Below are positions 43,007 to 55,350 of a stretch of 64,000 bases of DNA, in pieces. The notes below the pieces were generated by a model. It did not search any database, had not been told where the DNA came from, and was given only the letters and a program-made list of their open reading frames with translations. How positions within the stretch are numbered: position 1 is the first letter of the stretch; the number at the start of each line of letters is the position of its first letter. The position numbers and the translations under genes were made by a program. Origin of the DNA: Uranotaenia lowii (Eukaryota; Arthropoda; Insecta; Diptera; Culicidae); NCBI RefSeq assembly GCF_029784155.1, contig NC_073693.1, positions 233,383,102 to 233,447,101 on the forward strand, in the 5' to 3' direction.

Positions 43007-45002
43007 AATGAGGTATAGAATAAAGAAATTGCTTTAAGTCCGGCGACTCTTCTTCCGTACTTTGAGGTTGAGGTTTAACTGTTATTACCTTTTACCTACT
43101 AGTTTCCATCATTATGAAGTAGGTACACATCAGCTCAGCTCCCAACCCATAGGAGGAGAGATTCCGCAGAACGTAAAGTATCGTTAATGATTCATAAAGC
43201 TAGTAATCATCACATCGGTAACAGGTTGTTCATATTTCTTTGTGATTGAAGCCCTTTTTGTTGTCGCTGTTGCTCCACTCTTTTTTCTATGGGAGCAAAT
43301 AAATGTGGTGTTCATTTGTTGCAGCGAATTGTAGGTATAGCAATAATTGAGAGACAGTCGATTGCCAGGAAAAATCAGTGGACCAGACTCAACACTGAAC
43401 TGTCGATCGACTAGACTCAACATAAGCTGACCTCAACATGAATACGATAAAATGGAAACTTGAAAGATCCACCAACCAGAAAATTCGATATAAACAATTG
43501 TTGATGGTTTATGATTGACATTTGTTCTGTAGTTACAGATAAACATTGAAAATTAAAAGAGAATTACTCAAGAAAATGGATGGAGGTTCAAACCGCTAGT
43601 CTCAGGTTTAAAATTAATCTGGAAATGTCTGGAATCAATTCCTCGACAGCTGATGTCGTGAAACTTTCGGGAATAATGTTATAGAATCCTTAATTTAATA
43701 AAAAATCTTCATTGGGGATGAAGCTTTCCAGAAGGTATTTACAGCACAGCAACGTTCGAACTGCTCGAACGATTCTCTATTTCTTATCATGCTTCTAAAT
43801 ATTACTTAATGTTTAAGCGTTTCAATTTATGTCTCTCAAAATTTGTTCAGTATTAAATTTGTGATAATTTCAATTGCCAGTGCTGTGAAAATGCTTTTCT
43901 TAAGTGAAAATCTTTTTCTGAATTCGATATTGTGATACTAAATTGAGAATTTACATTTTCAAAATTAATTGAAACTCAAGTGGTTAAACTTTGATTTCCT
44001 AGAAGATGGAAAAACTCACTGAAAGGTTATAACATTTGGCCTTGTAAAAATAACTAAAGAAACCAATAATTTTTCTTACTATGCCAATTCTATGTCCCAT
44101 CATCCTTAAAACTTATGATGAATAAGGGGTAGGATTAATTGTGAACATAAGTTTTTGAGAAGCCATTGAAGTTGAAAATTTTTGCATGGTGCCCCCGTTG
44201 ATTACATGTTTATTTTTATATAAACCAAATTTCAAACAAGTATTAAAACACACACCAGTATTTCGTCGTGAAGTTTGCTAAATATTTTGCCAGTCAACAG
44301 GGCATAAAATTAAAGCTTAATTGCGTACAAAAAAAAAAAATTAAATGTGTAGGTTAGGGTAGGGTTACCATACCCCGCAATGCTAAAAAGAGTACAATGA
44401 AAAAAAAATCCGAAAGAGTAAGGAAAACTTTATAAAACTAAAAGAAACATAGTTGTTAAGAATCGTTCAAATACTGCTAATTTGTTGGAAGTAATAGGTA
44501 TGATTAAGCTTTCAAGAACGCCTGCTTGTTTAAAGAAAAAAAAGGAAAAAGCCCGGTCCGGCCCGGTTGCCCTGGTATCGAAGAAGAATACCCGGGTTTA
44601 GTAAAAATCTAAACCAAAACTACATTTTTTACACAAGGTATGATTTTAGGGGCTTGTTTTATCGAAATACACATGCCACATTTTTTTGGAAAAATAAAAT
44701 TTAAATTGAACACCGCCGATGTGACTCAAAAGAGAATAATTTTTCATGTGTTCATTTATCACTTTTTCTTTTGAAGTTTCATGAGAAATGCCTGAATTTC
44801 GGTCAGATTTGCCCAGATATTGCCTGTTTTTTTTTTATTGAAAATTGTATAGTCCAATACCTGGATTATGCCAGGTTTTTGGATAAAAATGCTCGGATTT
44901 GCTCGGCCCTAATACGCTCATTGAGAGGGGTGGAGTGGGCGTCTGGTTTGAAATTCAAATTTATCTAAAAATCATAACAATACCAAAAATCTATTTATTT
45001 AA
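43007..45002. other. Non-coding stretch
   Basis: AT-rich with short frames only. Near 44566-44900 there are CCCGG-containing words and GCTCGGATTTGCTCGG repeats that look like subterminal parts of small DNA elements, but I could not pair ends. Confidence 0.4.
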
Positions 45003-46690
45003 AAATAAATTTCTGTCTGTCTGTCTGTCTGTCTGTTCCCGATAGACTCGAAAACACTGAACCGATTTGCGTGAAACTTGGATTGGAGGCCGAGGAAGGT
45101 TCCTATAATAGTTTCGGACCCTCTCTATTCCTGGAAGGGGAGAAGGGGTCTCTTACATAAAATAAATAAGTCTTCATAGCTCGAGAACTGATCATGCAAA
45201 TGGAATCAAAATTGACATGAGAGTGTATTTCGGTACGAGGAATCTTATCGAGCAAATGAAACCAAATTTGGCTTGGAGTGGTATTTAAATACGAGAAATG
45301 ATCGAATGATAAATTGAGCCACCTCCTTTCTTCCAGCGGGGAGATATATATGGAGAAAGCGGGCTACCTTACAATTTTTTTGCATAGCTTGAGAATTAAT
45401 TCAGCAAATGAACCAAGTTTGGCATCAAAGGGTATTTGAGCACAAGAAACAATTCTATGAACATAAAGTACTTACCCCTGCATTATTTATATGGAGAAAT
45501 CGAAAGGGGAAATCGGACTCTCTCACATGTTTTGGCATAACTCGACTCACCAACCTACTATGCAAATAGAACCAAATTTGGCATGGGATGTAAATATTTC
45601 TATGATTATTTAAAACCATTCCAGTAGGAGCATACACAGTAAACGAAAATTACCGAGTTCGGTAATTTTTTTTACCGAAATCCTAACATGTGTAAATCGT
45701 TAAACTGTTCGGTAATTTTTTCGGTAAAAAATAAACGAACATCGGTAAGTCGATTCTTCATTTACCGATGTTCGTTTCATTTTTACCGAAAAAATTACCG
45801 AACAGTTTAACGATTTACACATGTTAGGATTTCGGTTAAAAAAATTACCGAACTCGGTAATTTTCGTTTACTGTGTAGGATTGACGATACAAGAAAGGAG
45901 GAGAAGGGCTTCCATACATTTTTTTTGCATTTCTGCATTTATCTAACAAATGGACAGTTTTTGACATGGGAAAATTATTTCGATATGGTTATATGATAAT
46001 TTGAGACACTAGCCTTCTTACAGTGAGTAGGAACACAGGAAGAAGGGAGGATTTAACCCAATACAATTTTGTTAGCATAAGTTCTCAATCAATGTTGACG
46101 AAACCAGCAAATGGAATCAAGTATGGCATTGAATGGTATTTGAGTACGAGATATGTTTGTACGATTACTATAAGTAGATCCTACGCCTTGCAGTGTGGAG
46201 AGGGTAGGAAAGAAAGGGGTTCTATATAAATTTTGTTATAAAGCTTAAGACTTATCAACCAATGGGATTAAATTTGATATGAGGGGGGGGGGGGGGATTT
46301 TGGATACAAAAAAAATTAGTATGATTATTTGAGATCCCGACTTCATTCCAGCAGTGGGGGATGGAAAGGGCAGTAGAGTTCCCTTACCAATTTTTTTTGA
46401 CATAAATCGGGAACATATCAAGCAATGGGATCATCTTTTATATGATAGGGTGTTTGCATATAAATTATTTGAGACACTCCCGTTTCAGGGCGAAGTCGGG
46501 GTGAAAGAGGCAGGTTTAATTTAAATTTTATTTGACATAACTCGAAAACTCTTATCAAACAAATGGAGCCAAAAGGAGCATATAACATATTTCAGATATT
46601 TTAAATATTTGTAATGTATAGCTCGAGAGCCGTTTCCCCATTGGGAAGGGGAGAAGATGAGGAATTAAGGAATAACTGATTAATTATCAA
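45003..46690 (-). repeat. Inverted copy of the ~145-bp hairpin-unit array
   Basis: Read on the minus strand, the order is units, then (CAGA)n (TCTG on plus at 45013-45037) and an A/T end, mirroring 35850-37364. The landmark appears as GCAAATGGAACCAAA-type words near 45198, 45250, 45404, 45561, 45945, 46108, 46259, 46412 and 46556. One spacing is shortened and one lengthened by a 245-bp MITE at 45633-45877. The head of this repeat is missing. Confidence 0.75.
45633..45877. mobile_element. 245-bp palindromic MITE with TA target
   Basis: The ends read TACACAGTAAACGAAAATTA inward on both sides and the arms pair along almost the whole length, including ACCGAACTCGGTAA and TTACACATGTTAGGATTT. TA at both edges indicates Tc1/mariner-type insertion. 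The arms are almost unmutated, so it is young. It interrupts the hairpin-unit array. Confidence 0.85.
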
Positions 46691-47710
46691 ACATACGTTT
46701 TAAAAATCTGACTTTGATTTTGTTTATTATACTTCATTCAATTAAGGAATAATTTTTGATACTGCATGATCTTAAAAAAGTATAATTCAATAGTTAAAAA
46801 AAAAATTGGAATATAATTAGGAACAAAGTTATTTGAACCCCTTTTCTTATTTTTATCATATCTTTTTAGGAAAATTTAGCAATACGCCGTCTTTTGCATT
46901 TACTGATAGCGTGTAATTTCATGTTTATATGCTCTGAAAGTAAGAACGATACATGAACTCGTAGATGAACTAGAAGCATTTCCGTGAGACTAAAAAATTT
47001 GTGATAATTTTTAAGTTACAGGAGACTTGATCCTTTACTAAAAGAAACATGATCCTTAATTCAGGGTGCCCTGACCCTGGGCAGAAATCTAGTTGGAAAA
47101 CTTCTTCTTTAAAAAATTGAGAGTTTACTGTTGCTTTGAAAATATAGCATTATGAAGTTTATATTATACTGTAACGATTGGCATTTTGCAATAAATATGT
47201 TTTTTATTAAATATTTTTTTCATGTGAGTAACATTTTAAAGTGATAAAAAGATCTTTAAATCACATTTTGTTAAATTTTTCAAACAAAGTTCAATAACTC
47301 GGAAAATATTTATTTTAAAATTTGTTGAGATAACAGCATGTTTGTTTTGTAATATTTGGCACATTTTTCTAGAACATTTAAAATTTTTAAGACATTCCTG
47401 TTTCGAAATATAGCGAAGGAATCAGGTATCCTCAGGGATCAAGTATCTTCACTCTCCCCTACTGCAGAAAGTTAAGAAAAACTTGATTTCATTCACAAAT
47501 TTGCTGAAACCTGCAAAACGATTAGATTTATATCAAAAATTAAATTTGGTTTGAAATGAGAAAAATTAAACAAATAAAAAAAGTCCTATAACTTTTTTCG
47601 CAGAACTCAAAATTACTATATTAAAATGTTATGTTTTTGTTTAAGAGTTTTGTCAAAAAAACAGAACTTTCTAAAATAATTTGAACCTATCTGAATCTGA
47701 TAGTCTAAAA
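46691..47710. other. AT-rich non-coding stretch
   Basis: Nothing recognisable beyond AT-rich repeats-like sequence. Confidence 0.5.
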
Positions 47711-48829
47711 CAGTGATTTTCAAAGTGGTCCCTACCTTCCAGGGGCTTCCAAGGGGGCGGTGACCTCAAATTTGAAATTTTGGGGCGTTGTAAAAACTCA
47801 GAGGGACGGTGAGGTGATATTAAAATTCACATTTTCATAAATTTCTAAAAAAAACGTAGAATCGAAATGACAACGTGTATGTCTAATGCACAACCATGAA
47901 ATAACAATGCATAACTAAACACAAAACTGTTATCAGATTTAAGACTAGATTATCTATATTTCTATAGCGTAAGTTTTGATTAAAAATACTTGAAAATTTT
48001 CTTTTTCTGTAATGTTGTAACAAATTTACTGGAAAAAATGCTTTCTTAAAAATCTGCGTGAAAAGCCATCACAGATTGGATCATAGATTTAAAAAAATGA
48101 CAAAATTCTGACTTTTTTAGCAAAGAGCTTCTTTTGTAGATTGTGTTTCAAAGTTCAATGTTTTCTTAAGTCACTTTCTAGACACCGGCCGGGGTTTTAG
48201 AAGTAATATTCAATAATCTCTGAAAAAATTGATTAACAATCTTATTGTTGAAGTTGAATTCAAGCTCAATAATCAATTGAATAAGAAAGGTTTTAGCTCG
48301 TTAAGCACTTTTTCGGACGAGTGGAGAACAGATTGAAATTCAAACCAATTTCAGTGTTGATAACCTTTTCAAATCATTCTGATGTTTTTTCATTCCTCTA
48401 AATATATTCTTTAGTGTCTATTTCATCCCAAAAATAATATCAATATACTCTATAATGATGTTTCAAAAACTGCACATCTAAAGCTAACTAAATATCTAAA
48501 TGTTTTGGCACCTTATCATATTTTACACCCACTTTAACTTTTTGGAGAGAATTGTCGTTGTTTCAATTCAACAATATGTAACAGATTTTATTTGAAGGTA
48601 GCATTTTTAACAAAATTCAGAAATTGAGATGTTAATTTAGAAAAATTTAATACATTTCTTTTGCTGTATAGATGTTAATAAAAAAATGAAAACGTATTAG
48701 ATGAAATTGTATTTGATTTTCAGAAATTCTGCTAGCGTTTTGTATTTCAAAGATGTTTTTAATGGGGGGCGTTAAGCTCAAAAATTTAGCAAAAGGGGGC
48801 GGTGAGTGTAAAAAGTTTGAAAACCACTG
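47711..48829. mobile_element. Non-autonomous hAT element with CAGTGGTTTTCAAA termini
   Basis: The left end is CAGTGATTTTCAAAGTGG and the right end, reverse-complemented, CAGTGGTTTTCAAACTTT. This is a classic hAT terminal motif. The flanking 8-mers are GTCTAAAA (47703-47710) and GTCTCAAA (48830-48837), 7 of 8 identical. Both subterminal regions contain GGGGGCGGTGA. The 1,119-bp interior has no transposase. Confidence 0.85.
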
Positions 48830-50954
48830 GTCTCAAAGATTGGAAACAGCTACAGATTCTGTAATCAACCGAAAAGTGCCGTCCGGATCTGGTTTAACAG
48901 TTTTAAGGGAAGTTTTTACAAATCAGTATAACGATCGATATTGCACGAGCCATTAAAAAATGGAACAGACTCACCAGTTTTTTGAATAAGATTTGAGGTT
49001 TCCAAGACAAGATTACTCGATTATCCCTGGACTAGCTGCTCTCACGAATCTTTGAGAAACAGATGGCCATCTATTTTTTTGATGTCACTCCTTTGATCTA
49101 TTTTCGGGGCCCGGCTCTGAAGCATTTTCCGAAAAAAAAAATGGATTTGGGAAAAGCAAACACTCCTGTCACTTTCCAGCACAGCCTCCCCTTGCCAAAG
49201 GTAAACAACTATTGAACAACATACATTTTGTGGATTGACCAAAAAACAAACAAATCTGTGCAAAATTTAAGCTCAATCGAACTTGATGTAGTGACGCTTC
49301 CAAGCGCTCAAAGTTTCGAATTTTTCACTCTCAAAGGTCAACAAAAGGAGGAGGACAAAAAAAAATCGTTTTTTTTTTTTAAATTTTGATGCAAAAACAC
49401 TTAAAAATGCCTAAAACGTTAAAATTGGTGTTATAACGAAAAATTCTCTTTTGTCAAAGATTGACTATAAAATATTAAACAATTACATTAAAAAAAACAT
49501 AATTCAATCGGTTACTATTGTTTGAGTCTTACATCAAATGATCTATGCTGAATGAATCGGTGCCATTAAAGATTTTTGTGGTGGCTAATGAAAGTTGGAT
49601 ATTACATCTGATTCTTAAATATTTTTTTCAATCATTGTACGCAAACTAAAGAATAAAAATAAGAAAACTTATACGGACGGTATCCCTGATCAACCTTTTT
49701 TGTGATTGTCGAACAGAGGAACCAAGACATTCCTAGATTGCATAAACAAAGCATAAACGGGTGATATAGATACATAATACATGCAACAAAAGTGAGCATC
49801 TTCTTGGCTGTACTGCAGTTCATATCGAAAAACATCATCTAAATATCAGTTGAAGCTAAGATTCCCGTCGGTTAAATTCATCTATTTAATTGCAGATTTG
49901 TTCGATGTTCTCATAACTTAAGTACAAATGCGATCCTTATTGAGATTTTATTTTTTGAAAATCGGGACAATTCAGGACATCTAAAATAACATTTGTCAAA
50001 AATCAGGACAATTCTAAAGTTTTTCAAAAAGGTCTATGAAAATCAGACAAATCCTGAAAAATCAGGACACCTGGCATCTCTGATTAAAGCTCCGAAAAAA
50101 AATCACAGTGTAATCAGGCGGGTGACATCCTTATCCTTTTTCATTGATTTTGACAACCATCAAAATTACCGGCCCACGATTTTTGGGCCCATAACAAACC
50201 TGACATTTTGCTGTCAAGGAACCGGACTAGATATCAAATCCTAGAGAATTATGAATGATAGCACACTAACACAACAATCATTCTGGTTCCTCATTGGTTG
50301 AAATTTTGACTTTTTCAATTCTGTACTGCTTTGAGAGGAAAACACCATAAACGTTTCTCCCGATGGATAGAAAAAAAAGAAAAAGATTCTTGTTTGCAAG
50401 AAGAACCAGATTGCCACCCCCCTGAGTGTAATACTTCCATTCAGGGATGCAAGGTGTTGAAGATGAAAAAATCTGGGCAATTTGGAAAAAAAAGTCTCAT
50501 AGCCCATTCGTGTTTCCCGTTTTCTTATTAATTATGGTATATCGGTTAAAGTAAATATCTGGTAGAACATAGTTTTTACATCACAGTTAAAAGAATACGC
50601 CGGTTCTTGTGTTTAAGCATATATTGCGAATGAACGAAATTCTCTAATATTAGGACTTTAGGAAACCTCTTCGTTTAAGCCAGAAATTATAAGGGGCAAA
50701 TTTTCTTTAATTTGCGGAATTATTTGCAGAATGCAGAATTTTTAAACTACAAAAGAAGAAAATAACTCAAGAAAATTATTCAAAGGTTATGTGTAACTTA
50801 AAGAATCAAGTTGACACATATGACAAATTTTAATTTCGGCGTAAATTCCATGCTCAATTTCCATTATTGTCTCGGACCAAAAATTAGTCAAAATATTGAG
50901 AATTATCGGCCGTTTGAAATTGCTAGAAACTTATTTAATTAGTCGAAACATGTA
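48830..50954. other. Non-coding stretch with GGGACA/CAGGACA-type repeat
   Basis: At about 49959-50075 the words CAGGACA, ATCAGGACAATT and CAGGACACCTGGCATCTCTG recur, resembling the end of a dispersed inverted-repeat element of the same style as the TCCCGC repeat at 57.3-57.7 kb. The partner end was not found. No gene is supported. Confidence 0.4.
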
Positions 50955-51523
50955 CAGACCCCGTTCGTTTTTGGCAACATTCGATTTTGGCAACATCCGA
51001 TTTTGGCACATGTGCCAAAATTGAACGGTTACCTTTACCTTTTTGTTTTCGTTATAACAGGACCAATTTAATTAAGACAAACACCATAAATACGTTTTTA
51101 TATTCTGAAATGGTGATAAAATGCAACAATAAAATCAAAAGTTTTTTAAAAAATGTATAAAGTACTCAAAAATGACAAAAATATGAAAAATTCAAAAAGT
51201 TGAAAAACAAATTCAAGCATAAGACTGAAAATGACAAAAAACAACAAAAAAATGATGAAGAATGACAAAAACAGCAAATATGACAATTGAAAACAAACAT
51301 TATAAACACAACAAGAAAAGTGGAAAATGAACATAATGAAAAAAATTAAAAAATGACTGAAAAAGGTCGAAAATTGACCAAAAATAGCGTGTTTGATAAT
51401 AATAACATTATTTTGTAAAAATAACTGAAAAAAAAAGTTGAGAAAAAACCGTTCGATTTTGGCAACATTCGATTTTGGCAACACAAAATGTACGGGCGTG
51501 TTGCCAAAATCGAACGGGGTCTG
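50955..51523. mobile_element. 569-bp TA-flanked element with CAGACCCCGTTCG termini
   Basis: Both ends read CAGACCCCGTTCG inward with TA outside (50953-50954, 51524-51525). Subterminal copies of CGATTTTGGCAACA occur two or three times at each side in both orientations. The interior is A-rich, with no transposase. A solitary terminus of the same family lies at 54285-54308. Tc1/mariner-type by target, class otherwise inferred. Confidence 0.8.
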
Positions 51524-51888
51524 TACATAATAAACATTTTAAAACTTTTCAAATAACTTTCCATTTATTGCATTTTTTTGTACTATTTTTTCTGAAACTC
51601 AACCTATCAGCAAAAATCCTTTCTTTTCTTTACTTTTCTTGCTAGGTACAAATCCCCTTACTAAGTTTTCAACTCTCATAGGGAGGGCGTATTCGGATGA
51701 TTTAATCATACTGCAGGCTGTCTGCAGCAAAAAACAGCCGACAAAGCTGGCTCGGTGCACTATTGGAAATATGTAAATATCTACCTACATAATGTATGTC
51801 TCGAAAGAAAAGTTTTTTTTGTTTAACAAATTGAGAGGGTTTTAGCTAACAAGTTAATTTTTATGTTTAGAATTATTAAAGTACTTAC
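51524..51888. other. AT-rich spacer
   Basis: No features seen apart from the splice-donor-like site at its right edge on the minus strand (51883-51888). Confidence 0.4.
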
Positions 51889-53581
51889 ATAGTCGAATTA
51901 TTTTAAATCAGACACATGATGACGATTATATCCTTTTCGGATAGCGTATCCAACGCAAAGTGTAACTCCAACAAATATCCAACTACAGCGAAAGCACTCG
52001 AACGATATCTCGGTACACTTGCACTCGGAATAAAGCCTACATCAGCAGCAGCTCTGCCTTTGAGAAAATGGTACGATTCGAACACTAACACAAAAAACAC
52101 CAATGTAGGACTACAAATTCTTCACCACACACTTGCTCAGCAGAGGGATGTTTTTGTTGGAGAAATGTTTATGTTTTCAGGATCCCCGTCCTTCCGTGCT
52201 TCGGGTTTTGGACTTGGGTGAACCTCCCCTTTCCGAGATAGAGCGGATCTCGGAAAAACTCGGGAAAAGTTTCTCTCCAAGGAGAGGACAAATAAAAGAG
52301 AGAGAGTTTTCCCAAGAACACTCTCTTTCTCTCTGGTTAGATTTTCCTCCGGCTTCCTAACACGTGGTTGATGGTGATCCCTGACACACGCAGAAGTTAC
52401 CGGCAAATTGGGAAGTGGAGAAGGGTCAGTTTTTCCAACCCCGTTTTGACGGATCGAGAGTAAACACTCCGCTCTTTGGTTAGCGGGTTTTGTTTTGCAC
52501 TTTTCCCGGAACAAATACACCCAAAAAAACTGACTGGCTCTTCCGACGAACAACACAGGGGGACCAAATACATTCACCGATTTTTGGACTCACGGAATAT
52601 TGTACGTGAAAGTACACCACAATTCAGCAGCAGCAGTATCACAGGGCCTACAGGATCGATTTCTATAAAGATTTCAGCTTTTTTTGCTGCTGTTGTTGGA
52701 TTTTTGCCCAGTTGGTTTCCCGTTGATATACTTAGATGAGAACTCTTTTTCCCGTTGGATTAGTGGATAATCCACAGTTTGATGCTTCTGGCAAGTCCTG
52801 ATGCTAAGTCTCCACCAGGCAGCTTAGCAGCTTCAATCAAGCATAATCCCCCTACTGCCCTACTGCTGCAGTAGTTTTGTTCTATTTTTAAATCTCATAA
52901 GAATGTTTTTCCTTTCGCTCTAGGGAATTTAATTGCACCTTTCAGCAGGAAAACTGGAATCACAAATCTCACCCACTCACTCACCTTCGACGACAAAGAT
53001 TTGTCCTCGAAAAATCGAGTCCCAGTCCTTCACCGCTAGAAATTATTCCGTGGCCATGACAAGTGGTCGCTCAAAGGTCATCGCATCATCTTTGCACAAA
53101 CCACTTTCCTGAAAAAACTTTCCTGCACCGCGCTATCAATCAACCATTAACCCCGAAAAATCCAATCGAAGCTCCTCGAAGATGTTTACACTTCAATCTT
53201 CACCGTTTTCGGCTGCCAAAATTCTGCACCAACACTGACTCTGGCATCTCTCGCGCGCGGATTGATACCAAAAAACCGAAAACCGTGTCGTCCATTGGGG
53301 GTCCACAATCTGCTGCAGGTGGCAAAAGCAACCGAAATCGAAAATTATACCATCCGCGCCCTGGCCCTGGTTCTGGTTCTGCTTTTGCTGCTGAGGGTGC
53401 TCGCGCACTCAGTGTTTCTGGCCGTTCGTCCGTCCGTGGTGCAGACTCCTCTCAGACTGAAAAACCCAAAACCGTCTTCTCAAGTCTCAACTTGGCAACT
53501 TGGCAGAAGGTGCTTCTCTTCAGCTCATCTTGTACCTAGTAGGTACCAAAACCAAGAGAACCAGCTTCTGCAACCAGGAAC
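51889..53581. promoter_or_regulatory. GC-richer, repeat-poor island: candidate promoter / first exons
   Basis: Base composition shifts to higher GC and normal complexity, unlike the repeats on both sides. On the minus strand a GTAAGTAC donor follows position 51889; on the plus strand a GTAAGTACG donor follows 53581 (AGGAAC|GTAAGT). GAGA-type words occur at 52294-52335. Open frames here (for example 53063-53539 plus, 52137-52577 minus) lack domains or convincing starts and could be untranslated sequence. The island could hold divergent first exons, including the upstream exon of the gene whose coding exon lies at 5063-5532. This is inference from splice sites and composition. Confidence 0.35.
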
Positions 53582-53625
53582 GTAAGTACGTACATATATC
53601 GGCATGAACCAAACCAACCAGCTAA

Positions 53626-53650
53626 ATAATAATAATAATAATAATAATAA
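53626..53650 (+). repeat. (AAT)n microsatellite
   Basis: About eight AAT repeats just downstream of the plus-strand donor at 53582. Confidence 0.9.
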
Positions 53651-54284
53651 GACTTTCCGAGGGAGAAGCTTCTCTCAGCTGTTGGAGAATTTGGGAACCA
53701 TAATGATTTCCTTAGGGTGGATAATTATGACTATTTTTAACATTAACTCTGAACCATGTTTTTGCGCTACGACGTTTATTATCAAAGTACATCGATAGGC
53801 CTGCGTAGCATATTTTACAAATATGGTGCTAGTTTACAGCAGGTTTAAGTGTATCAAGTTAATTATGGCAGTAGCTTGTGCGTGCACGTGAGACTTAATA
53901 GGCCGCGGGGTTCCTTCTACCTGTTTCAATACGGTGACGCTAAACTAATGGCCTTACGAAACTTTTCTAGCTTTGATAGTGCTGTGGCATTGCGGAATAT
54001 GGATTGCTTTAAGTAATTGACATAGGATACAAATGCCTTGGGAATCGAAATGTTTGAAGTTTTTTTTTCTGTTACAGATAATTTCTGGTATATTATGATT
54101 TTTCAATGCAGTTACTTTTGTCAAAGTTAATTCTTAATTTTATTTTATTTAAATCTTATTTGTTTAAAGCCAGTTTTGAAAAAGTGCGATGTTTTGCATT
54201 GAAGATTTGCCGGACTCCACATCTTAAGAATGCAATATGACGAATACCTTGGTGAATCCGTGCACTCATGGCGGATTATCTGTA
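53651..54284. other. Non-coding stretch
   Basis: No gene or repeat termini recognised. Confidence 0.45.
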
Positions 54285-54500
54285 CAGACCCCGCTCGTTT
54301 TTAGCATATATGGCTAGACTGAGTCGATTTGGGGTAATTTTTCAATTTCTCAAACCCTGAGGTCTACAAAGCTTCGTTTTGATTCGGTATGTATTTTGGC
54401 TTTGATAAACAATAAATTCAATTGACACCACTTGCTCGTGCCCGCGAAGTATTGCATGAAAAGTAGTCATGCAATACCTCGCAAGGCATTGATCTATTCT
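54285..54500 (+). mobile_element. Solo TA-element terminus followed by a truncated foldback copy
   Basis: CAGACCCCGCTCGTTTTTAG (54285-54304), preceded by TA, is one end of the 50955-51523 family. At 54317 GACTGAGTCGATTTGGGG, also preceded by TA, starts a deleted copy of the 42202-43006 family: CAAAGCTTCGTTTTGATTC and TTCAATTGACACCACTTGC match, then similarity fades near 54500. The right terminus is not seen. Confidence 0.65.
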
Positions 54501-54573
54501 TGTGAGCGACAGACGTGTCTGAGTGAAACTCTGTATTGAGATTCGTAAAATCACGACAATGATTCATTGATTT

Positions 54574-54930
54574 GATTTGTTCTTCCGGTGGATAAAGATG
54601 GAATTGGCTTATGAAGCGGAGATTAGCAAGGCAGCAGCTGCTGTATGTTTGTTATGATTTGGCCTTCTCGGCGGATTGGCCAAGAGAGCGCAGATTTTGA
54701 AGACTGCTGCTGTTGTTTGTTTGTTGTGATTTGGCATTCCGGTGGATAAAGACGGATTGGCTCAGGAAGCACAGATTTTAAAGGTTGTTGCTGCTGTTTG
54801 TTTGTTGTGATTTGGTCTTGCGGTGAAAAAGACGAATTGGCTTAGGAAGCACAGATTTTTAAGGCTGCTGCTGTGCTGCTTTAGAAGTGCAGATTTTTGA
54901 GGCTGCTAATGGTTGATTGATTTGATTTGG
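54574..54930 (+). repeat. ~80-bp tandem repeat
   Basis: Units contain GATTTGG...TTCCGGTGGATAAAGA, GGATTGGCT...AGGAAGCACAGATTTT and GCTGCTGCTG...TTTGTTTGTTGT. Unit starts are near 54574, 54656, 54728, 54808 and 54919. The copies are diverged. Non-coding; a diverged minisatellite. Confidence 0.7.
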
Positions 54931-55350
54931 CCTTAATAATATTCAATATTAAAATCAATGAAATAAACCTAGATAGACTGGCAATCTAACAATCTGCCAT
55001 CTGTTCATCAGAACAATATCTTGATAAATGCAATCTCGTACCGCTACCGTTTTCTTTACGTGCGGCTTTCGCTATCGTAAATCGAAGTGTTTTATCTCGC
55101 ATTTGTCGCTCAAATTTGTGCAAGGCTTTAAAGAAACTTCCGACTTACCCCGAACGATTGAAATACAACCAATTGGACTGAAATTCGTTGGTTTCGAAGC
55201 CTTTTTCTGTTGTGAATAATTGGTGAATTTCCTTCCCATTGTTTTTGGCCATTATTTCGGGATCGCATCTCTCCGTTACGGGATGACAAAACGCAACAAA
55301 AACAAGCTGTAAACAAACAATTCCACTGATAATACGCTCTCGCCGGACAA

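Noticed and set aside
44352..44376. Telomere-like TTAGG words (GGTTAGGGTAGGGTTACC)
   Set aside because: Only two or three imperfect units; not a telomeric array.
52137..52577. 146-codon minus-strand frame in the GC-richer island
   Set aside because: No domain, no convincing start, composition like 5' UTR; listed only as part of the candidate promoter island.
53262..53585. Open frame with a long Leu/Val stretch resembling a membrane segment
   Set aside because: The hydrophobic run comes from a CTG/GGTTCTG low-complexity tract and the frame overlaps another open frame; more likely untranslated exon.
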